Below, piece after piece: positions 10,729-20,871 of a DNA stretch of 64,000 nucleotides. Where the stretch lies: positions 24,716,552-24,780,551 of the forward strand of contig OX419756.1 of NCBI GenBank assembly GCA_948567375.1, in the 5' to 3' direction. Position 1 is the first letter of the stretch. The number at the start of each line of letters is the position of its first letter. Under the pieces are notes generated by a model. The model was not told the DNA's origin and did no database searches. It saw nothing but the letters and a program-made list of their open reading frames with translations. Both the position numbers and the translations under genes were made by a program. Source of the stretch: Lunularia cruciata (lineage: Eukaryota > Streptophyta > Marchantiopsida > Lunulariales > Lunulariaceae).

Positions 10729-12800
10729 TGGAGATGTGAGCATCCATGCAAACATCAAGTTATTCATCTTGCTGCCAATATTTATGAACTTGCCAACCAT
10801 TTACTCTGGTCACAAATAAGTTTCTCTCAAGGTCAGATAGTTACAAGGATCCATTGTCATAAACCTCCATAACTTGATAAGGACACATTCACCTTAATTA
10901 TAACTTCCCCAAGAAAAACATTCGTTGACTATCATATGCTAACACTAAGTCCCCAATCTTAACTTTTACAGCCTTGATATATTTTTCATGCTTCAACTTC
11001 CTCTTCTCCTAGATTTCCTTTTTACACTCCCAAGAGTCTTGCTTTTTCTCCTCAACTACTGGATGCTACTCCTGACTCTCTTCTTCTCCCATCAATCCTC
11101 AACCACAAATCAATATGAAAGAACTTCAAACTCAATGGACAGAATGGGGTATTGTCTATAAGTCAAAAAGTAAGGAGTCTGCTTAGTTGTAATCTTCTTT
11201 GTAGTTTGATATGCCCATAGAGCAGCTGGTAACTTAGTATCCTAGTCACAGTAATAATTAATGGTAAAATTATTTAAAATTTTGCAAAGGAAGCCATTTG
11301 CTTTTTCCATAAACCCATTTGCCTTAGGATTATACAAAGTCATCTTTTGGTGCTTGATCTGAAAGTATTTAGTCAAATCTTCCACTAGAATGTTCAGAAA
11401 ATGGGTCTCTTGATCACTTACTAACTCCAATGGGCATCCATACCATGAAATAATATTCCAAAAGAAAAACTTGGCAATAGTTTTTCCATCATCTTTTTTA
11501 GTAGCTTTCACTTCTACCATTTTAGTTGTGTAGTATGTGCACACCAAAATGTAACACTTTGTTGTTCCCCAAGTGGTTGGCTGAGTTGGTCCAACAAAGT
11601 CAAATACCTATTTTTCAAAGGGTGCTAAGGGTAGGATTGGTCTCAAGGGCCATTGTGAAGTTGGTGTAGGTTTCCTTGCCATTGATAGCATCACATTTCA
11701 GAATATGGGTATGTACATCCTTGTATATGATAAGACATGAATGCCCTATTATAAGTATTTTTTGAATAGCATTTTTCAAAGCATAATGTCCCCTTGATGC
11801 TTCTGTATGTGAGGATATGATAACCCCTCCTACCTCATAAGACTCAAGGCACCTTTGTAGAACTTCATCCGCACCTAGTTTAAATAAAATTCCACAATTC
11901 AACTGATAAGGACCCATTTTATAAAGGAACATTGCTCTTTGTTCATGATTTAACCCTTCCAGACATTGCAACATCTTAAGGTAAATGGTTCCCCTTTGTA
12001 TACCTTGTCCTTTTTGGAAAAGTCAAGTGGAACAACTCCTCATCAGGGAAATTATCCTACATCACCATTGTTTGTTATGTAATTTCCAATCTTGACACAA
12101 AATCTGCATTCTCATGATGTTCTCCTTTCTGTACTTCAACTATGTAAGAGAATTCTTAAAGAAGTAAAACCCATCTTGCTACCCTCCTTGATAGATAAGC
12201 TTTATTCACTAAATGTTGAAAAGCATACCATCTACATGAAACACAAAGTCATACCCAAAAAGACTTACTATCAAAAAAATTTGCAGGCATATACTATGCC
12301 CAAGGCTTCACTCTCTATAGTTATATAATTCTATTTTGGTGAAGCTAGCTGTTGGCTAGCAAAATATATTGGGTAATCCTTTTCCTTCTCATCCTTTTGG
12401 CTGAATACCAACCCTATTGCCACAAGCAAAGTGTCCACATATACATGAAATGGCTTTCCCAATCCGGTGCCCTCATGACCGGAGTTGTCACAAGTTTTTC
12501 CTTAAGGGTGAAAAAGGCTCCCTCAATCCATAGGTACTCTTTTGATTTCCTCAACAACTTTTTAAGGGAGCTTCTAAATTGCATAGTTCTCCATAAATTT
12601 TTGAAAATACCAAATATGGCCTAAGAACGCTTGTTATTTCTTTAGGTTCCTTGGAGATTCTGATGCCTTGATAATTTTCACTTTCTCTTTATATATGTCT
12701 ATACCACTACTTGAACCATGATGACCTAGAACGATACCTTCAGTCATAACAAAATAACATTGGTCAAGGTGCAATGATAATTGAGAACCTTGACATCTCT
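10729..12800 (-). pseudogene. pol: Decayed RT-RNase H-integrase of element G
   Basis: Reading leftward from 12800: the last part of reverse transcriptase (GIVLGHHGSS... then IKASESPR, matching GILLEHRVSS...ALESPK in E), decayed RNase H, the integrase zinc-binding region (11974 to 11615, with GPYQLN, LQRCLESYEVGGVI and HYALKNAIQKIL), and the integrase core (11547 to 11242). The core retains an Asp in ELVSDQ and the downstream Glu in NGFMEKANG, consistent with a D-35-E spacing. Stops and frameshifts separate the blocks. RT is truncated at 12801 by the insertion of LTR A. Confidence 0.75.
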
Positions 12801-13044
12801 TGTGGTACCCACATTTTTTTGGTTAGTTTTTAGAGAAGAAGCAAATTGTTGAAGTGGAATTGAAGCCAAATAGAGGAAAGAAGAGAAGAATCATATGTTT
12901 GGATCTGACCTGAGGAAGTTGACTTTGTGTCAAAAGAAGAAGCACTTTGATTGGGCTGGAAGGATGGTAGATCCAAAATAAGGTTACTTTGCATTGGAAT
13001 GACCAATCTGATCCAAAGACACCTTAACAACTTCAGCTTGGGCC
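12801..13044 (+). repeat. LTR A, segment 1 (LTR head)
   Basis: Begins TGTGGTACCC exactly where the pol of element G breaks off. It aligns with the head of LTR B (22175 onward) up to the X1 insertion at 13045. LTR A resumes after X1 and after LTR B and continues past the window. The parts visible here total about 1.85 kb once duplicated target bases are removed. Whether LTR A is solo or belongs to a complete element cannot be seen. Confidence 0.8.
13041..13044. repeat. Target-site duplication of X1 (GGCC)
   Basis: GGCC at 13041-13044 is repeated at 20868-20871, immediately outside the two LTRs. The fifth base differs (G before, A after), so the duplication is 4 bp and palindromic. Host LTR A continues with ATACCAACC after the second copy. 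Confidence 0.75.
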
Positions 13045-13736
13045 TGTGAGCCGGCCTGTCTCTCACTCAGGATGAACCTCTGATGGCTATTATGGTAGCG
13101 CACCATGGACTAAGAAGGCAAGGAACCCCAACTCCATCATACTCCTCCAAGGCTAACACTCCAAGACTCAAGACATTGCTCACTAGAGAACTCAATGAGA
13201 GAGAGATAGTTGCAAATGAAAGGATGATGAGTACCTCCTCACTCCTTGTTTATATACTTGTGAAATAGTTACGTACCAAAGTTACTAATTACCGTAGTAA
13301 CTCAAGTTACTAGACTAAAAGTCAAGTAAAGTCAAAAAGTAGAAAGGAATATCCATTCACATGGGCATATTCCCCTAAGCATGTGGTCTTATCTTGACCC
13401 AACCACTAAAGCAAGGATTCCTTTACATGGGCTATCCTTGGACTAAAGAAGAATCCAAAACAAAAAGGCTTGCGGGCCCAAGAGTTCTCAACTCTTTCCC
13501 CAAAGCCAAACACCTAGGAATAATACCAAGTCAACACACTAAAATCCAAAATAGTGGTGCTCATCTTTTCTACTTCCTCTAAAGTAAGGTCCCATCTATC
13601 TTAGCTATGACTAACTTTAGCTAACCATGACTAATATAGAACCATCCTTTATCTCTATATAAATAATATCTCTTAAGTACTTGTAATACCAAGCTAAATA
13701 TCACAATACCACACACATGCACAAATGGGTGTTACA
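13045..13736 (-). repeat. 3' LTR of X1 (692 bp)
   Basis: On the minus strand it runs TGTAACACCC...GGCTCACA. It is nearly identical to 20174-20867 and to the two LTRs of X2. The polypurine tract adjoins it on the internal side at 13737. Confidence 0.95.
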
Positions 13737-13750
13737 TTTACCCCCGGACT
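13737..13750 (-). other. Polypurine tract of X1
   Basis: The minus strand reads AGTCCGGGGGTAAA immediately before the 3' LTR start. It is short and G-rich. It primes plus-strand synthesis during reverse transcription. Confidence 0.75.
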
Positions 13751-13784
13751 AAGTTTTCACTTTGTCCTCAAAGTGAAGGTCTCT

Positions 13785-16700
13785 CTACCTTCTATGGTAC
13801 ATCTTTAACTTATCATGGTTAATCCTATCAAAGTGTCTTCCTCCCAACTCCTTGAGATCATAAGTGTAATTTCCCCACACCTTCTCTACTATGAAAGGTC
13901 CAAAGTACTTAGGCAAAAACTTCTTTTGTACTCTCTTGAATCGAATGGAATCAAACAACATTACCCAATCACCTTCTTTGAAAGGCTCCACCTTCTTCTT
14001 GCCTTGCCTCTTGTCATAGCTCTCCTTTTGTTTCCTTTGGGCTTGCTCCACTCGAACCATAGCAACTGCTCTTGCCTCTTCCAACTCCATGAGTTGATCC
14101 TTCCTTGACTTCTCTGCATCACTTCCTTGTGCTTTCTTCAATCTCCTATGAATGCTTTGGAAGGTAGGAAGATCAAAGTGAATAGGTAAGGTAGACTCAA
14201 TACCATACACCAATTGGAATGGAGAATATCCAGTGGAAGTCTTCATGGTTGTCCTATACTCCCACAAAACTGCATGAATCCTCTTGTCCCAATGATGTTT
14301 AGCCCCCTCCATTTCTGCATCTTTGGCCAACATCATGCACAAGGTCTGATTGGTTCTCTCTGCCAAGCCATTGGAATTTGGCTTATAGGATGTAGTTACT
14401 CTATGTGTGATAGAGAAATGTCGTAGCATGGCTGTAGTAATGCTTCCTGTAAACTCTCCTCCTCTATCAGAAACCAACTCCAAAGGGCATCCAAACCTAG
14501 TGATAATGCGTTCATAAAGAAATCTACCCACTTCATCTTCATTCTTGTCCCTCAATGGTCTAGCCTCAACCCACTTGGTAAGGTAATCAGTAACTACCAC
14601 AATGTACCGATTGTTCCTTGGGGTTCTATTGAGAGGTCCTACAAAATCAATTCCCCACTTCTCAAAGGGTCCTAGCAATGGAATTGATCTAAGTGGTGGA
14701 GTGGATGTAGACTTTCTAGCAAAAGCTTGACAAACATGACAAGTTTTGCAATAATCAAGACAATCCTTGAAAATCCCTCTCCAATGGTAACCTGCATCTA
14801 GAATCTTGAAAGCAGTCACCTTTCCTGCAAAGTGTCCTCCACATACTAAACCTTCATGAAACTCCTTTATGAGTAGGATAGACTCTTCCTTACCCACTGC
14901 TCTTCGAAGTAGACCATCTGCTCCTTGGTGAAAAAGAATATCATCCACCATTGTGTAAGGTCTAGATCTTGCTGCAAGGGCCTTCCTCTCCCTAGCATGC
15001 ATCCCTTCTGGATAGTTACCTCTTGTCACAAAATCCACAATCTCCTTGTACTCCATTGGAACCTCTTGAGTGACTGAGATTGTCATGAGCTCCTCATCCG
15101 GGAAGGAATCATCTACTGGCTCATCTCCATCATGATCATAGGCTCTAGATAACAAATCAACATTTGCATGTTTCTTTCCTGGCCTATCCTCAATTGTGTA
15201 GTCATACTCAGACAAGAGAATCATCCACCTTGCTAGTCTCCCTTCAACATTAGGCTTGTTGAAGATGTACTTCAAAGCCTTGTGATCCGTGACAATTGTG
15301 GCTTTCCCTCCAATCAAGTAGTGTCTAAACTTCTTGAGACCAAAGATCACTGCCAACCCTTCTCTCTCTGTGACAGAGTAGTTCTTCTCTGCTGAAACCA
15401 TCTGCCTACTAGCATAAGCTATTGGATGATCATGCCCATCTTGGTCTAATTGACTAAGAGTGCATCCTATAGCTACATTAGAAGCATCAGTGTAGAGGAT
15501 GAAAGGCTTACTCCAATCAGGTTTAGCAAGAATTGGAGCTACAACAAGGGATTGCTTGAGCTCCTCAAAAGCTTTGAGAGCCTCCTTGTCTTCCAAAATC
15601 ACCATGTAATCTACACCCTTCTTCATGTAGATGGTCAATGCATAAGCCTTGTTGGAAAATGAGAAGATGAACCTCCTATAGTACCCAACCATTCCCAAGA
15701 ATTGGCGTAACTTTGTCAAGCTTGAAGGGAATGGAAGGTCTGAGATTTTCCTCACCTTCTCAGGATCAACTGCTATTCCATCCTTGGAGATGATGTGCCC
15801 CAAAAGTAGACCTTCTTCACATCCAAAAATGCACTTCTCTGGGTTGAGTGATGCATTTGCCTCATCCAAGCGTTGCAAGACTTTGATTAGGTGCTCAAAG
15901 TGCTCCTCCTTGCTCCCATAGACACAAAAGTCATCAATGAAATCTCTCACAAATTTCCCAATGAAAGGTTCAAATACCTTGTTCATGAACCGTTGGAATG
16001 TGGCTGGAGCATTGCAAAGCCCAAAAGGCATGACCTTGAAAGCGTAAGTTCCCCAAGGTGTGGTGAATGTGGTGAGTTGTTGATGCTCTGGTGCAATCTT
16101 TATTTGGTTATATCCACTATAACCATCTCCAAAACTGTACCTCTCATGACCTGCAACCTCCTCCAAGATCTCATCAATGAATGGCAATGGGTAGTAGTCC
16201 TTCTTGGTAACAGCATTGAGCTTCTTGTAATCCACACATACCCGAAGCTTGCCATTCTTTTTCTTCACAATGACAATTGGAGACACCCATTCTGAATTCT
16301 CCACCTCAAAGATAAATCCAGCCTCCTTGAGCTTATCAATCTCCTCCTTCACAACCAAAGATATTGGTGGGCTAATGCGACGTTGCTTTTGGCGGATTGG
16401 TCTTGCATGTGACTCCACCTCTATCTTGTGCTCCTCCAAGGTGACTTCCTTCAAATCCTTGTAACTAAAAGCAAACACATGGATGAACTTGCGGAAAATC
16501 TCCTCAAATCTCACCTTCTCCTCCTTGGTAACATTTGGGCCATACTTGAGGGTAGATAACCTTCTCTCTACCTCCTCAAGTGTCAATGGTGATTTATCTG
16601 GGTCCTTCAAAACCTCTGGCTTAGGTGCAAAATCCATAGCACACAAAGGATACACATCTGAATCAGATTCAGATTCATCCTCCTCCGTGGAAGTCTCCTC

Positions 16701-18611
16701 TTCCATGCTTGTGTCCACACCTGAAGCTCCTCCTTCAGAATCAGATTCCCAATAATCAGAAGATGGGGTATCTGAATGTGAAGTGTTGGTGGTGTTAGTC
16801 ACAGGAACAGTGACTCTATGGTTTGATGGCCCAATCCTTAAGTACCCTTTGTGCCATCGATCAGTTGTGCGTGCTGCTCTCAACCATGGCCTCCCAAGAA
16901 GTAAGTCATAGCTTGAATCCTTCAAGACTTGGAAAGTCATGAGATTTTGAACTCCCATAACTGAAACTACCACCTTATCCATCACTCCTACTGGTCGAAC
17001 TTGTTGCTTGTTTGCCATGCTCACCACAAATGTTGAAGCTCTTGAGGGTATCATACCCAACTTCTTCATCAACCTTTCTGACATGGCATTCACTGCTGAT
17101 CCTCCATCAACCAATGCATCCTTGATGTTGTGACCATTCACTCTCACATCAATCTTGGAGGCATATTCACAAGCTTCCCATGGTGCTGGCTTGGCATCCA
17201 CCACCCCCATTGATATTGGAACTTTTGCCTTCTTCTTCTTCTTGCTCCTTGTAGAACTCAAACCACCTCTAAGCTCCTTTCTCAAGGTAGGGTTCAAAGC
17301 AATTAATTGGCCCACTGTGATGTTAGCCTTGTGACTACCAACATCCTCCAACACATTGTAGTTCCATTGTTGCTTGGAGATCAAGAAGTCCTCCATCCCC
17401 AACTTCTTCCTTGGAGTCTTTGTTGTTGATGGTGTTGAGGTGCGAGTGCTCCTAGTAGACATAGGAGTATCCTTGCTTGAAGTAAATCCTTGAGAAGAGT
17501 GAACATCCTCTGCAAAACGAGCTCTCTTCTTCTCTTGTGCCAAAAGCTCCAAATTAGGACCCTTGGAGTTTGAGCACTCTCCCTTCTCATACTTGCTCTC
17601 AACCACATCTATGGATGCTATCCCCTTACCTTTGTTGGGATTAGGAGCCACTTGGGTTTCACTACCTCCCTCTTTCCCTCTATTGGCTCCCTCATAACCC
17701 CTTCCTCCATGGTAAGTGGAATTTGGGCAATTCCTTTGGATATGGCCTCTTCCCCCACAACCAAAACAATTTCTATCATTGAAATTGTTGGCTGGTTGGC
17801 CTCCTCTATATGGATGGTTTCCATAACTCCTAGGCCCTCTCCCTACATTCTGATCCACCTCTCTCTTCTCCCATAATTGCACCACATTGATCTTGAGATC
17901 CGCAAGTTGTTCTGTGATGGTTTGGAGTGGATCTTTTGGTGGAGGTGCAAGAACTGGAGCAACTACTACTTGTGGTGCAACCCTTGTCACCAAAGTATCA
18001 GAAGTTCCACCATACTTGTAGCCTTGAGGAGGATGCACAACCTCCTTCACCACCAAATCACTTTCATCCCCTTCCAAACTCTCCTCCATACGAATTGCGA
18101 TCTTGATAGCTTCAACCTTGGAAGAAGGTTTCTCATATCTCACCTTGCTTCTAATTTGTGGTCTCAATCCTCCCACAAAATTCTTGGTGAGCATGGCCCC
18201 TATGCCAATCATTGTAGTCTCCACATCATCCCCACCCTTCCTCAACACTATGCGAAATCTGGACTCCAATTTTTCCACTCTTTCCACATAGACTCTCACT
18301 TTCTCTCCATCTCCTTGCTTGAGAAATGTAACCTCACTCATCAATCTCTCATAACTCTCATCAGGAAGAAAGTTCTCAATGAGTGCTGAAGTCAAAGTCT
18401 CCCAAGACTCCTCTTCCCCCTCTCTCCTCTCTCTCTTTTGGTATTCTGACTCATACCATGTAAGTGCTGCATCCTCAAAGAAATCTGGTAATAATGAGGC
18501 CCACTCATTCTTCCTCCTCTCATTGTTTCCTATGCAAGCTCTCTTGAAGTCTCTCACAAAGGCCTCCACATCTTCTCCATCCTTGCCAAAGAAAACCGGA
18601 AGTTTCCCCAT
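13785..18611 (-). CDS. gag-pol: Gag-Pol polyprotein of family X (protease, RT, RNase H, integrase), 1608 aa, intact
   Basis: A single continuous frame. Gag spans roughly residues 1-300, with a retrotransposon-gag core (WASLLPDFF...TWYESEY, FLPDESYERL) and a CCHC zinc knuckle C282-C285-H290-C295. The aspartic protease active site is DGGS at 502-505. Reverse transcriptase spans about 740-985, with Asp829 and the FIDD box 891-894 (catalytic Asp893 and Asp894). RNase H has Asp1042, Glu1082 or Glu1084, and Asp1109. Integrase has zinc ligands H1252, H1260, C1291, C1294 and the triad Asp1322, Asp1382, Glu1418, with exactly 35 residues between the last two. The C-terminus carries a GPF-type motif (YFGPFIVEKV) and no chromodomain. 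An in-frame TGA lies five codons before the ATG, so the start is firm. gag and pol are not separated by a stop or frameshift. Confidence 0.97.
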   Translation of the reverse strand: MGKLPVFFGKDGEDVEAFVRDFKRACIGNNERRKNEWASLLPDFFEDAALTWYESEYQKRERREGEEESWETLTSALIENFLPDESYERLMSEVTFLKQGDGEKVRVYVERVEKLESRFRIVLRKGGDDVETTMIGIGAMLTKNFVGGLRPQIRSKVRYEKPSSKVEAIKIAIRMEESLEGDESDLVVKEVVHPPQGYKYGGTSDTLVTRVAPQVVVAPVLAPPPKDPLQTITEQLADLKINVVQLWEKREVDQNVGRGPRSYGNHPYRGGQPANNFNDRNCFGCGGRGHIQRNCPNSTYHGGRGYEGANRGKEGGSETQVAPNPNKGKGIASIDVVESKYEKGECSNSKGPNLELLAQEKKRARFAEDVHSSQGFTSSKDTPMSTRSTRTSTPSTTKTPRKKLGMEDFLISKQQWNYNVLEDVGSHKANITVGQLIALNPTLRKELRGGLSSTRSKKKKKAKVPISMGVVDAKPAPWEACEYASKIDVRVNGHNIKDALVDGGSAVNAMSERLMKKLGMIPSRASTFVVSMANKQQVRPVGVMDKVVVSVMGVQNLMTFQVLKDSSYDLLLGRPWLRAARTTDRWHKGYLRIGPSNHRVTVPVTNTTNTSHSDTPSSDYWESDSEGGASGVDTSMEEETSTEEDESESDSDVYPLCAMDFAPKPEVLKDPDKSPLTLEEVERRLSTLKYGPNVTKEEKVRFEEIFRKFIHVFAFSYKDLKEVTLEEHKIEVESHARPIRQKQRRISPPISLVVKEEIDKLKEAGFIFEVENSEWVSPIVIVKKKNGKLRVCVDYKKLNAVTKKDYYPLPFIDEILEEVAGHERYSFGDGYSGYNQIKIAPEHQQLTTFTTPWGTYAFKVMPFGLCNAPATFQRFMNKVFEPFIGKFVRDFIDDFCVYGSKEEHFEHLIKVLQRLDEANASLNPEKCIFGCEEGLLLGHIISKDGIAVDPEKVRKISDLPFPSSLTKLRQFLGMVGYYRRFIFSFSNKAYALTIYMKKGVDYMVILEDKEALKAFEELKQSLVVAPILAKPDWSKPFILYTDASNVAIGCTLSQLDQDGHDHPIAYASRQMVSAEKNYSVTEREGLAVIFGLKKFRHYLIGGKATIVTDHKALKYIFNKPNVEGRLARWMILLSEYDYTIEDRPGKKHANVDLLSRAYDHDGDEPVDDSFPDEELMTISVTQEVPMEYKEIVDFVTRGNYPEGMHARERKALAARSRPYTMVDDILFHQGADGLLRRAVGKEESILLIKEFHEGLVCGGHFAGKVTAFKILDAGYHWRGIFKDCLDYCKTCHVCQAFARKSTSTPPLRSIPLLGPFEKWGIDFVGPLNRTPRNNRYIVVVTDYLTKWVEARPLRDKNEDEVGRFLYERIITRFGCPLELVSDRGGEFTGSITTAMLRHFSITHRVTTSYKPNSNGLAERTNQTLCMMLAKDAEMEGAKHHWDKRIHAVLWEYRTTMKTSTGYSPFQLVYGIESTLPIHFDLPTFQSIHRRLKKAQGSDAEKSRKDQLMELEEARAVAMVRVEQAQRKQKESYDKRQGKKKVEPFKEGDWVMLFDSIRFKRVQKKFLPKYFGPFIVEKVWGNYTYDLKELGGRHFDRINHDKLKMYHRR

Positions 18612-18839
18612 CTTAACCCCTCACTATCTTTCTTTTCTCTCAAATATTTTTTTTTTTTCTCTCACTCTATTACTAATAGAGTATATACATGACTAACACC
18701 ATCTGAGAATAATCCACTCTAGGGAACACAAAAGGTTCAGGTTGCTCTAAGATTTCTATAGCAACATCAAATCCTAGAGTGCATATTAATCTAACTCTCA
18801 TGGATAGTTTATCCATAAGTTGAAAGATTATCTCCATCA

Positions 18840-19313
18840 CTAATCTTGAGAACTAGCTGATGAAGGTGGTAGTATTTCTGTAGCTGTACTAAGACTCTCT
18901 CCAAGATCCTTCACCAAAGTTTCCAAAAGTGCTTTTACTCCACTACACTCATGTCCTTTTGGAAGTCCTTCAACTCCACAAACCTCACACAACTCCTTGG
19001 TCTTAGATCTTCTCCCTCCCAATCTTGGTGAAGAAGGTCCAACATGCAAACCCAAGTCAAGTAAGCCTCTCCTTTCCCTCAATCTCTTGCTCTCAAAGGT
19101 CAATGGACATGAACTTGCCTTATGTCCCTTCTCTCCACATAGAAAGCACTTAGACTCACTCTTTCCTCCAAGTGGTGTAGGTTTTTGGATCCTCTCAACA
19201 CTCTCTTCAAATTCTATTGTAAACTCTCTTTTCCTCAAATCCACCCCTACAATCACCTCAAACCCTTGGGGAACCTTGCATAATCTCAATTTCCACTCTT
19301 GATGACTCTCCAT
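18840..19313 (-). CDS. ORF1 of family X: small zinc-knuckle protein upstream of gag
   Basis: 157 codons from the ATG at 19313. A slightly longer open frame begins with GTG directly after a TGA, so the ATG is the likely start. It has a basic N-terminal region, then a CCHC knuckle CFLCGEKGHKASSC (spacing 2-4-4), a basic stretch (KRLRERRGLL, GGRRSKTK), a second Cys/His cluster CEVCGVEGLPKGHEC, and a Ser-rich tail. It lies between the primer site and gag-pol, separated from gag by 228 bp that include an A-rich run on the coding strand. The X2 copy is also open. Family knowledge: Ogre/Tat elements also carry an ORF upstream of gag, but I cannot tell whether they are related. An RNA-binding or nucleocapsid-like role is inferred from the knuckle. 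Confidence 0.7.
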   Translation of the reverse strand: MESHQEWKLRLCKVPQGFEVIVGVDLRKREFTIEFEESVERIQKPTPLGGKSESKCFLCGEKGHKASSCPLTFESKRLRERRGLLDLGLHVGPSSPRLGGRRSKTKELCEVCGVEGLPKGHECSGVKALLETLVKDLGESLSTATEILPPSSASSQD

Positions 19314-20151
19314 GTTCCCCAAGATGAATCTAAACACTCAAACATGCTTTTTGTTGATCTCAAACTTCTCATGCATGAGATCTCCACTCTGCAGAATTGA
19401 CCCTTCCTCACAATGTCACTCAAATCTCCCAACTAATATGTCACAGTCCTCTGAAATTTTCCACACTTGATCACAACTCTAGGGCGTCCCTCCCTGCAAA
19501 ATTTTAGATCTTTTCATCGAGCCATTTGGCCTAGACACCTTTCTATTCAGCACCCATATTTCAGATGTGGTCTGAAAACCACCCCCCTCACTTCAAAAAC
19601 TCATAACGCACTGCGAAAAAATGATCTCTCTCTAATTTTTGTGGCACCAGGTAGGATACAATGCACTGAATTTTCTTGGAAATTTTCAGGACAATTCACT
19701 AAACATTGAAGAAATGGCAGACTCTGTACAATTTTCCAAAGAGCATGCAGTTGCGGGAGCACTTTACCCTATCAACTTTCAAAAATTCTAGCCCAGTGCG
19801 CATAGAAGCTCTCTCAATAATTTCAAGTGTGCTAACTGAAAGATAACCCAAGCTATCATGTGTAGAAATCTCAAGTTCAGATCTCAAACTTGAGATTTTG
19901 CCCAAAATCACCTTAATCCCCAAAATCTGCAATCCACCTCACACAATCTCTCCAATTCCTCTCATGTGTACAAGATGTACAAAATCACCTCAAAGACATC
20001 ATAATGAACTACAGGGTATACAAATGGATCTTGGTTCTCTAACATAAGTTCAGCCCTCTCCTCTCCTAATGTTCTCTCCAAGTGAGCTCTCATAGCCTCC
20101 TTCTGCCTAATGTAGAATTGGACGCGGAACATTATCTTGCCTTCTAGAGAG
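19314..20151 (-). other. X1 leader, no supported ORF
   Basis: Untranslated leader of about 0.84 kb between the primer site and ORF1. Only short shadow ORFs are present and none has a recognisable motif. RNA packaging signals would be expected here, but none can be identified by eye. Confidence 0.5.
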
Positions 20152-20169
20152 GTCCCGGCAACGGAACCA
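20152..20169 (-). other. Primer-binding site of X1, tRNA-Glu type
   Basis: The minus strand reads TGGTTCCGTTGCCGGGAC, four bases inside the 5' LTR. It is complementary to the 3' end of plant tRNA-Glu (...CCCGGCAACGGAACCA) over 18 positions, from my knowledge of that tRNA. This would prime minus-strand DNA synthesis. Confidence 0.85.
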
Positions 20170-20173
20170 AAAA

Positions 20174-20867
20174 TGTGAGCCGGCCTGTCTCTCACTCAGG
20201 ATGAACCTCTGATGGCTATTATGGTAGCGCACCATGGACTAAGAAGGCAAGGAACCCCAACTCCATCATACTCCTCCAAGGCTAACACTCCAAGACTCAA
20301 GACATTGCTCACTAGAGAACTCAATGAGAGAGAGAGATAGTTGCAAATGAAAGGATGATGAGTACCTCCTCACTCCTTGTTTATATACTTGTGAAATAGT
20401 TACGTACCAAAGTTACTAATTACCGTAGTAACTCAAGTTACTAGACTAAAAGTCAAGTAAAGTCAAAAAGTAGAAAGGAATATCCATTCACATGGGCATA
20501 TTCCCCTAAGCATGTGGTCTTATCTTGACCCAACCACTAAAGCAAGGATTCCTTCACATGGGCTATCCTTGGACTAAAGAAGAATCCAAAACAAAAAGGC
20601 TTGCGGGCCCAAGAGTTCTCAACTCTTTCCCCAAAGCCAAACACCTAGGAATAATACCAAGTCAACACACTAAAATCCAAAATAGTGGTGCTCATCTTTT
20701 CTACTTCCTCTAAAGTAAGGTCCCATCTATCTTAGCTATGACTAACTTTAGCTAACCATGACTAATATAGAACCATCCTTTATCTCTATATAAATAATAT
20801 CTCTTAAGTACTTGTAATACCAAGCTAAATATCACAATACCACACACATGCACAAATGGGTGTTACA
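20174..20867 (-). repeat. 5' LTR of X1 (694 bp)
   Basis: Same termini as the 3' LTR. Compared with it, this LTR has GA added within a GAGA run near 20335 and one C/T difference. It drives transcription leftward into ORF1 and gag-pol. Confidence 0.95.
20379..20387 (-). promoter_or_regulatory. Putative TATA box in X1 5' LTR
   Basis: On the minus strand the motif TATATAAAC lies in AAGTATATAAACAAGG, about 200 bp before the LTR end. The same motif is present in all four X LTRs. An upstream TTTATATAGAG is a weaker alternative. Confidence 0.55.
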
Positions 20868-20871
20868 GGCC

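Larger units (their letters stand above)
6120..12800 (-). mobile_element. Family Y element G, old, 5' part outside or displaced
   Basis: A minus-strand family Y element. Read right to left it shows the 3' half of pol (12800 to 10729), a polypurine tract (10728 to 10711) and a 3' LTR (10710 to 6120). Its pol is cut inside reverse transcriptase by LTR A at 12801, so the 5' portion must lie beyond the right end of this window. It is the most diverged Y copy here: its U3 frame and integrase match the others mainly at protein level. A compact solo LTR later landed in its LTR at 6779-7861. Confidence 0.7.
13045..20867 (-). mobile_element. Family X Ty3/gypsy retrotransposon, copy X1 (7823 bp, intact)
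   Basis: A complete LTR retrotransposon on the minus strand, inserted antisense into LTR A. In element order: 5' LTR (20867-20174), tRNA-Glu primer site, a leader of about 0.8 kb, ORF1 with zinc knuckles, the gag-pol ORF, polypurine tract and 3' LTR (13736-13045). The LTRs differ by one substitution (near 13433) and one extra GA in the 5' LTR, so the insertion is recent. Both ORFs are uninterrupted and every catalytic residue I can check is present. It is probably autonomous, or was until very recently. No chromodomain and no envelope-like ORF are visible. Confidence 0.95.

Noticed and set aside
13041-13044. A 5 bp target duplication for X1
   Set aside because: The fifth base differs on the two sides in both X copies. 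Only GGCC is duplicated.
13083-13268. 61-codon plus-strand ORF beginning MAIMVAHHG, repeated at 51246 and 58382
   Set aside because: It lies antisense within the X LTR across the TATA region and repeats only because the LTR repeats. The X1 5' LTR copy is broken by the 2 bp indel, and no motif is present.
15790-16140. A chromodomain or envelope ORF in family X
   Set aside because: The polyprotein ends shortly after the integrase C-terminal GPF-type motif, and the 3' LTR follows within 50 bp.
17877-18389. 170-codon plus-strand ORF, repeated at 56040-56552
   Set aside because: It is an exact shadow of the gag region of X on the opposite strand.
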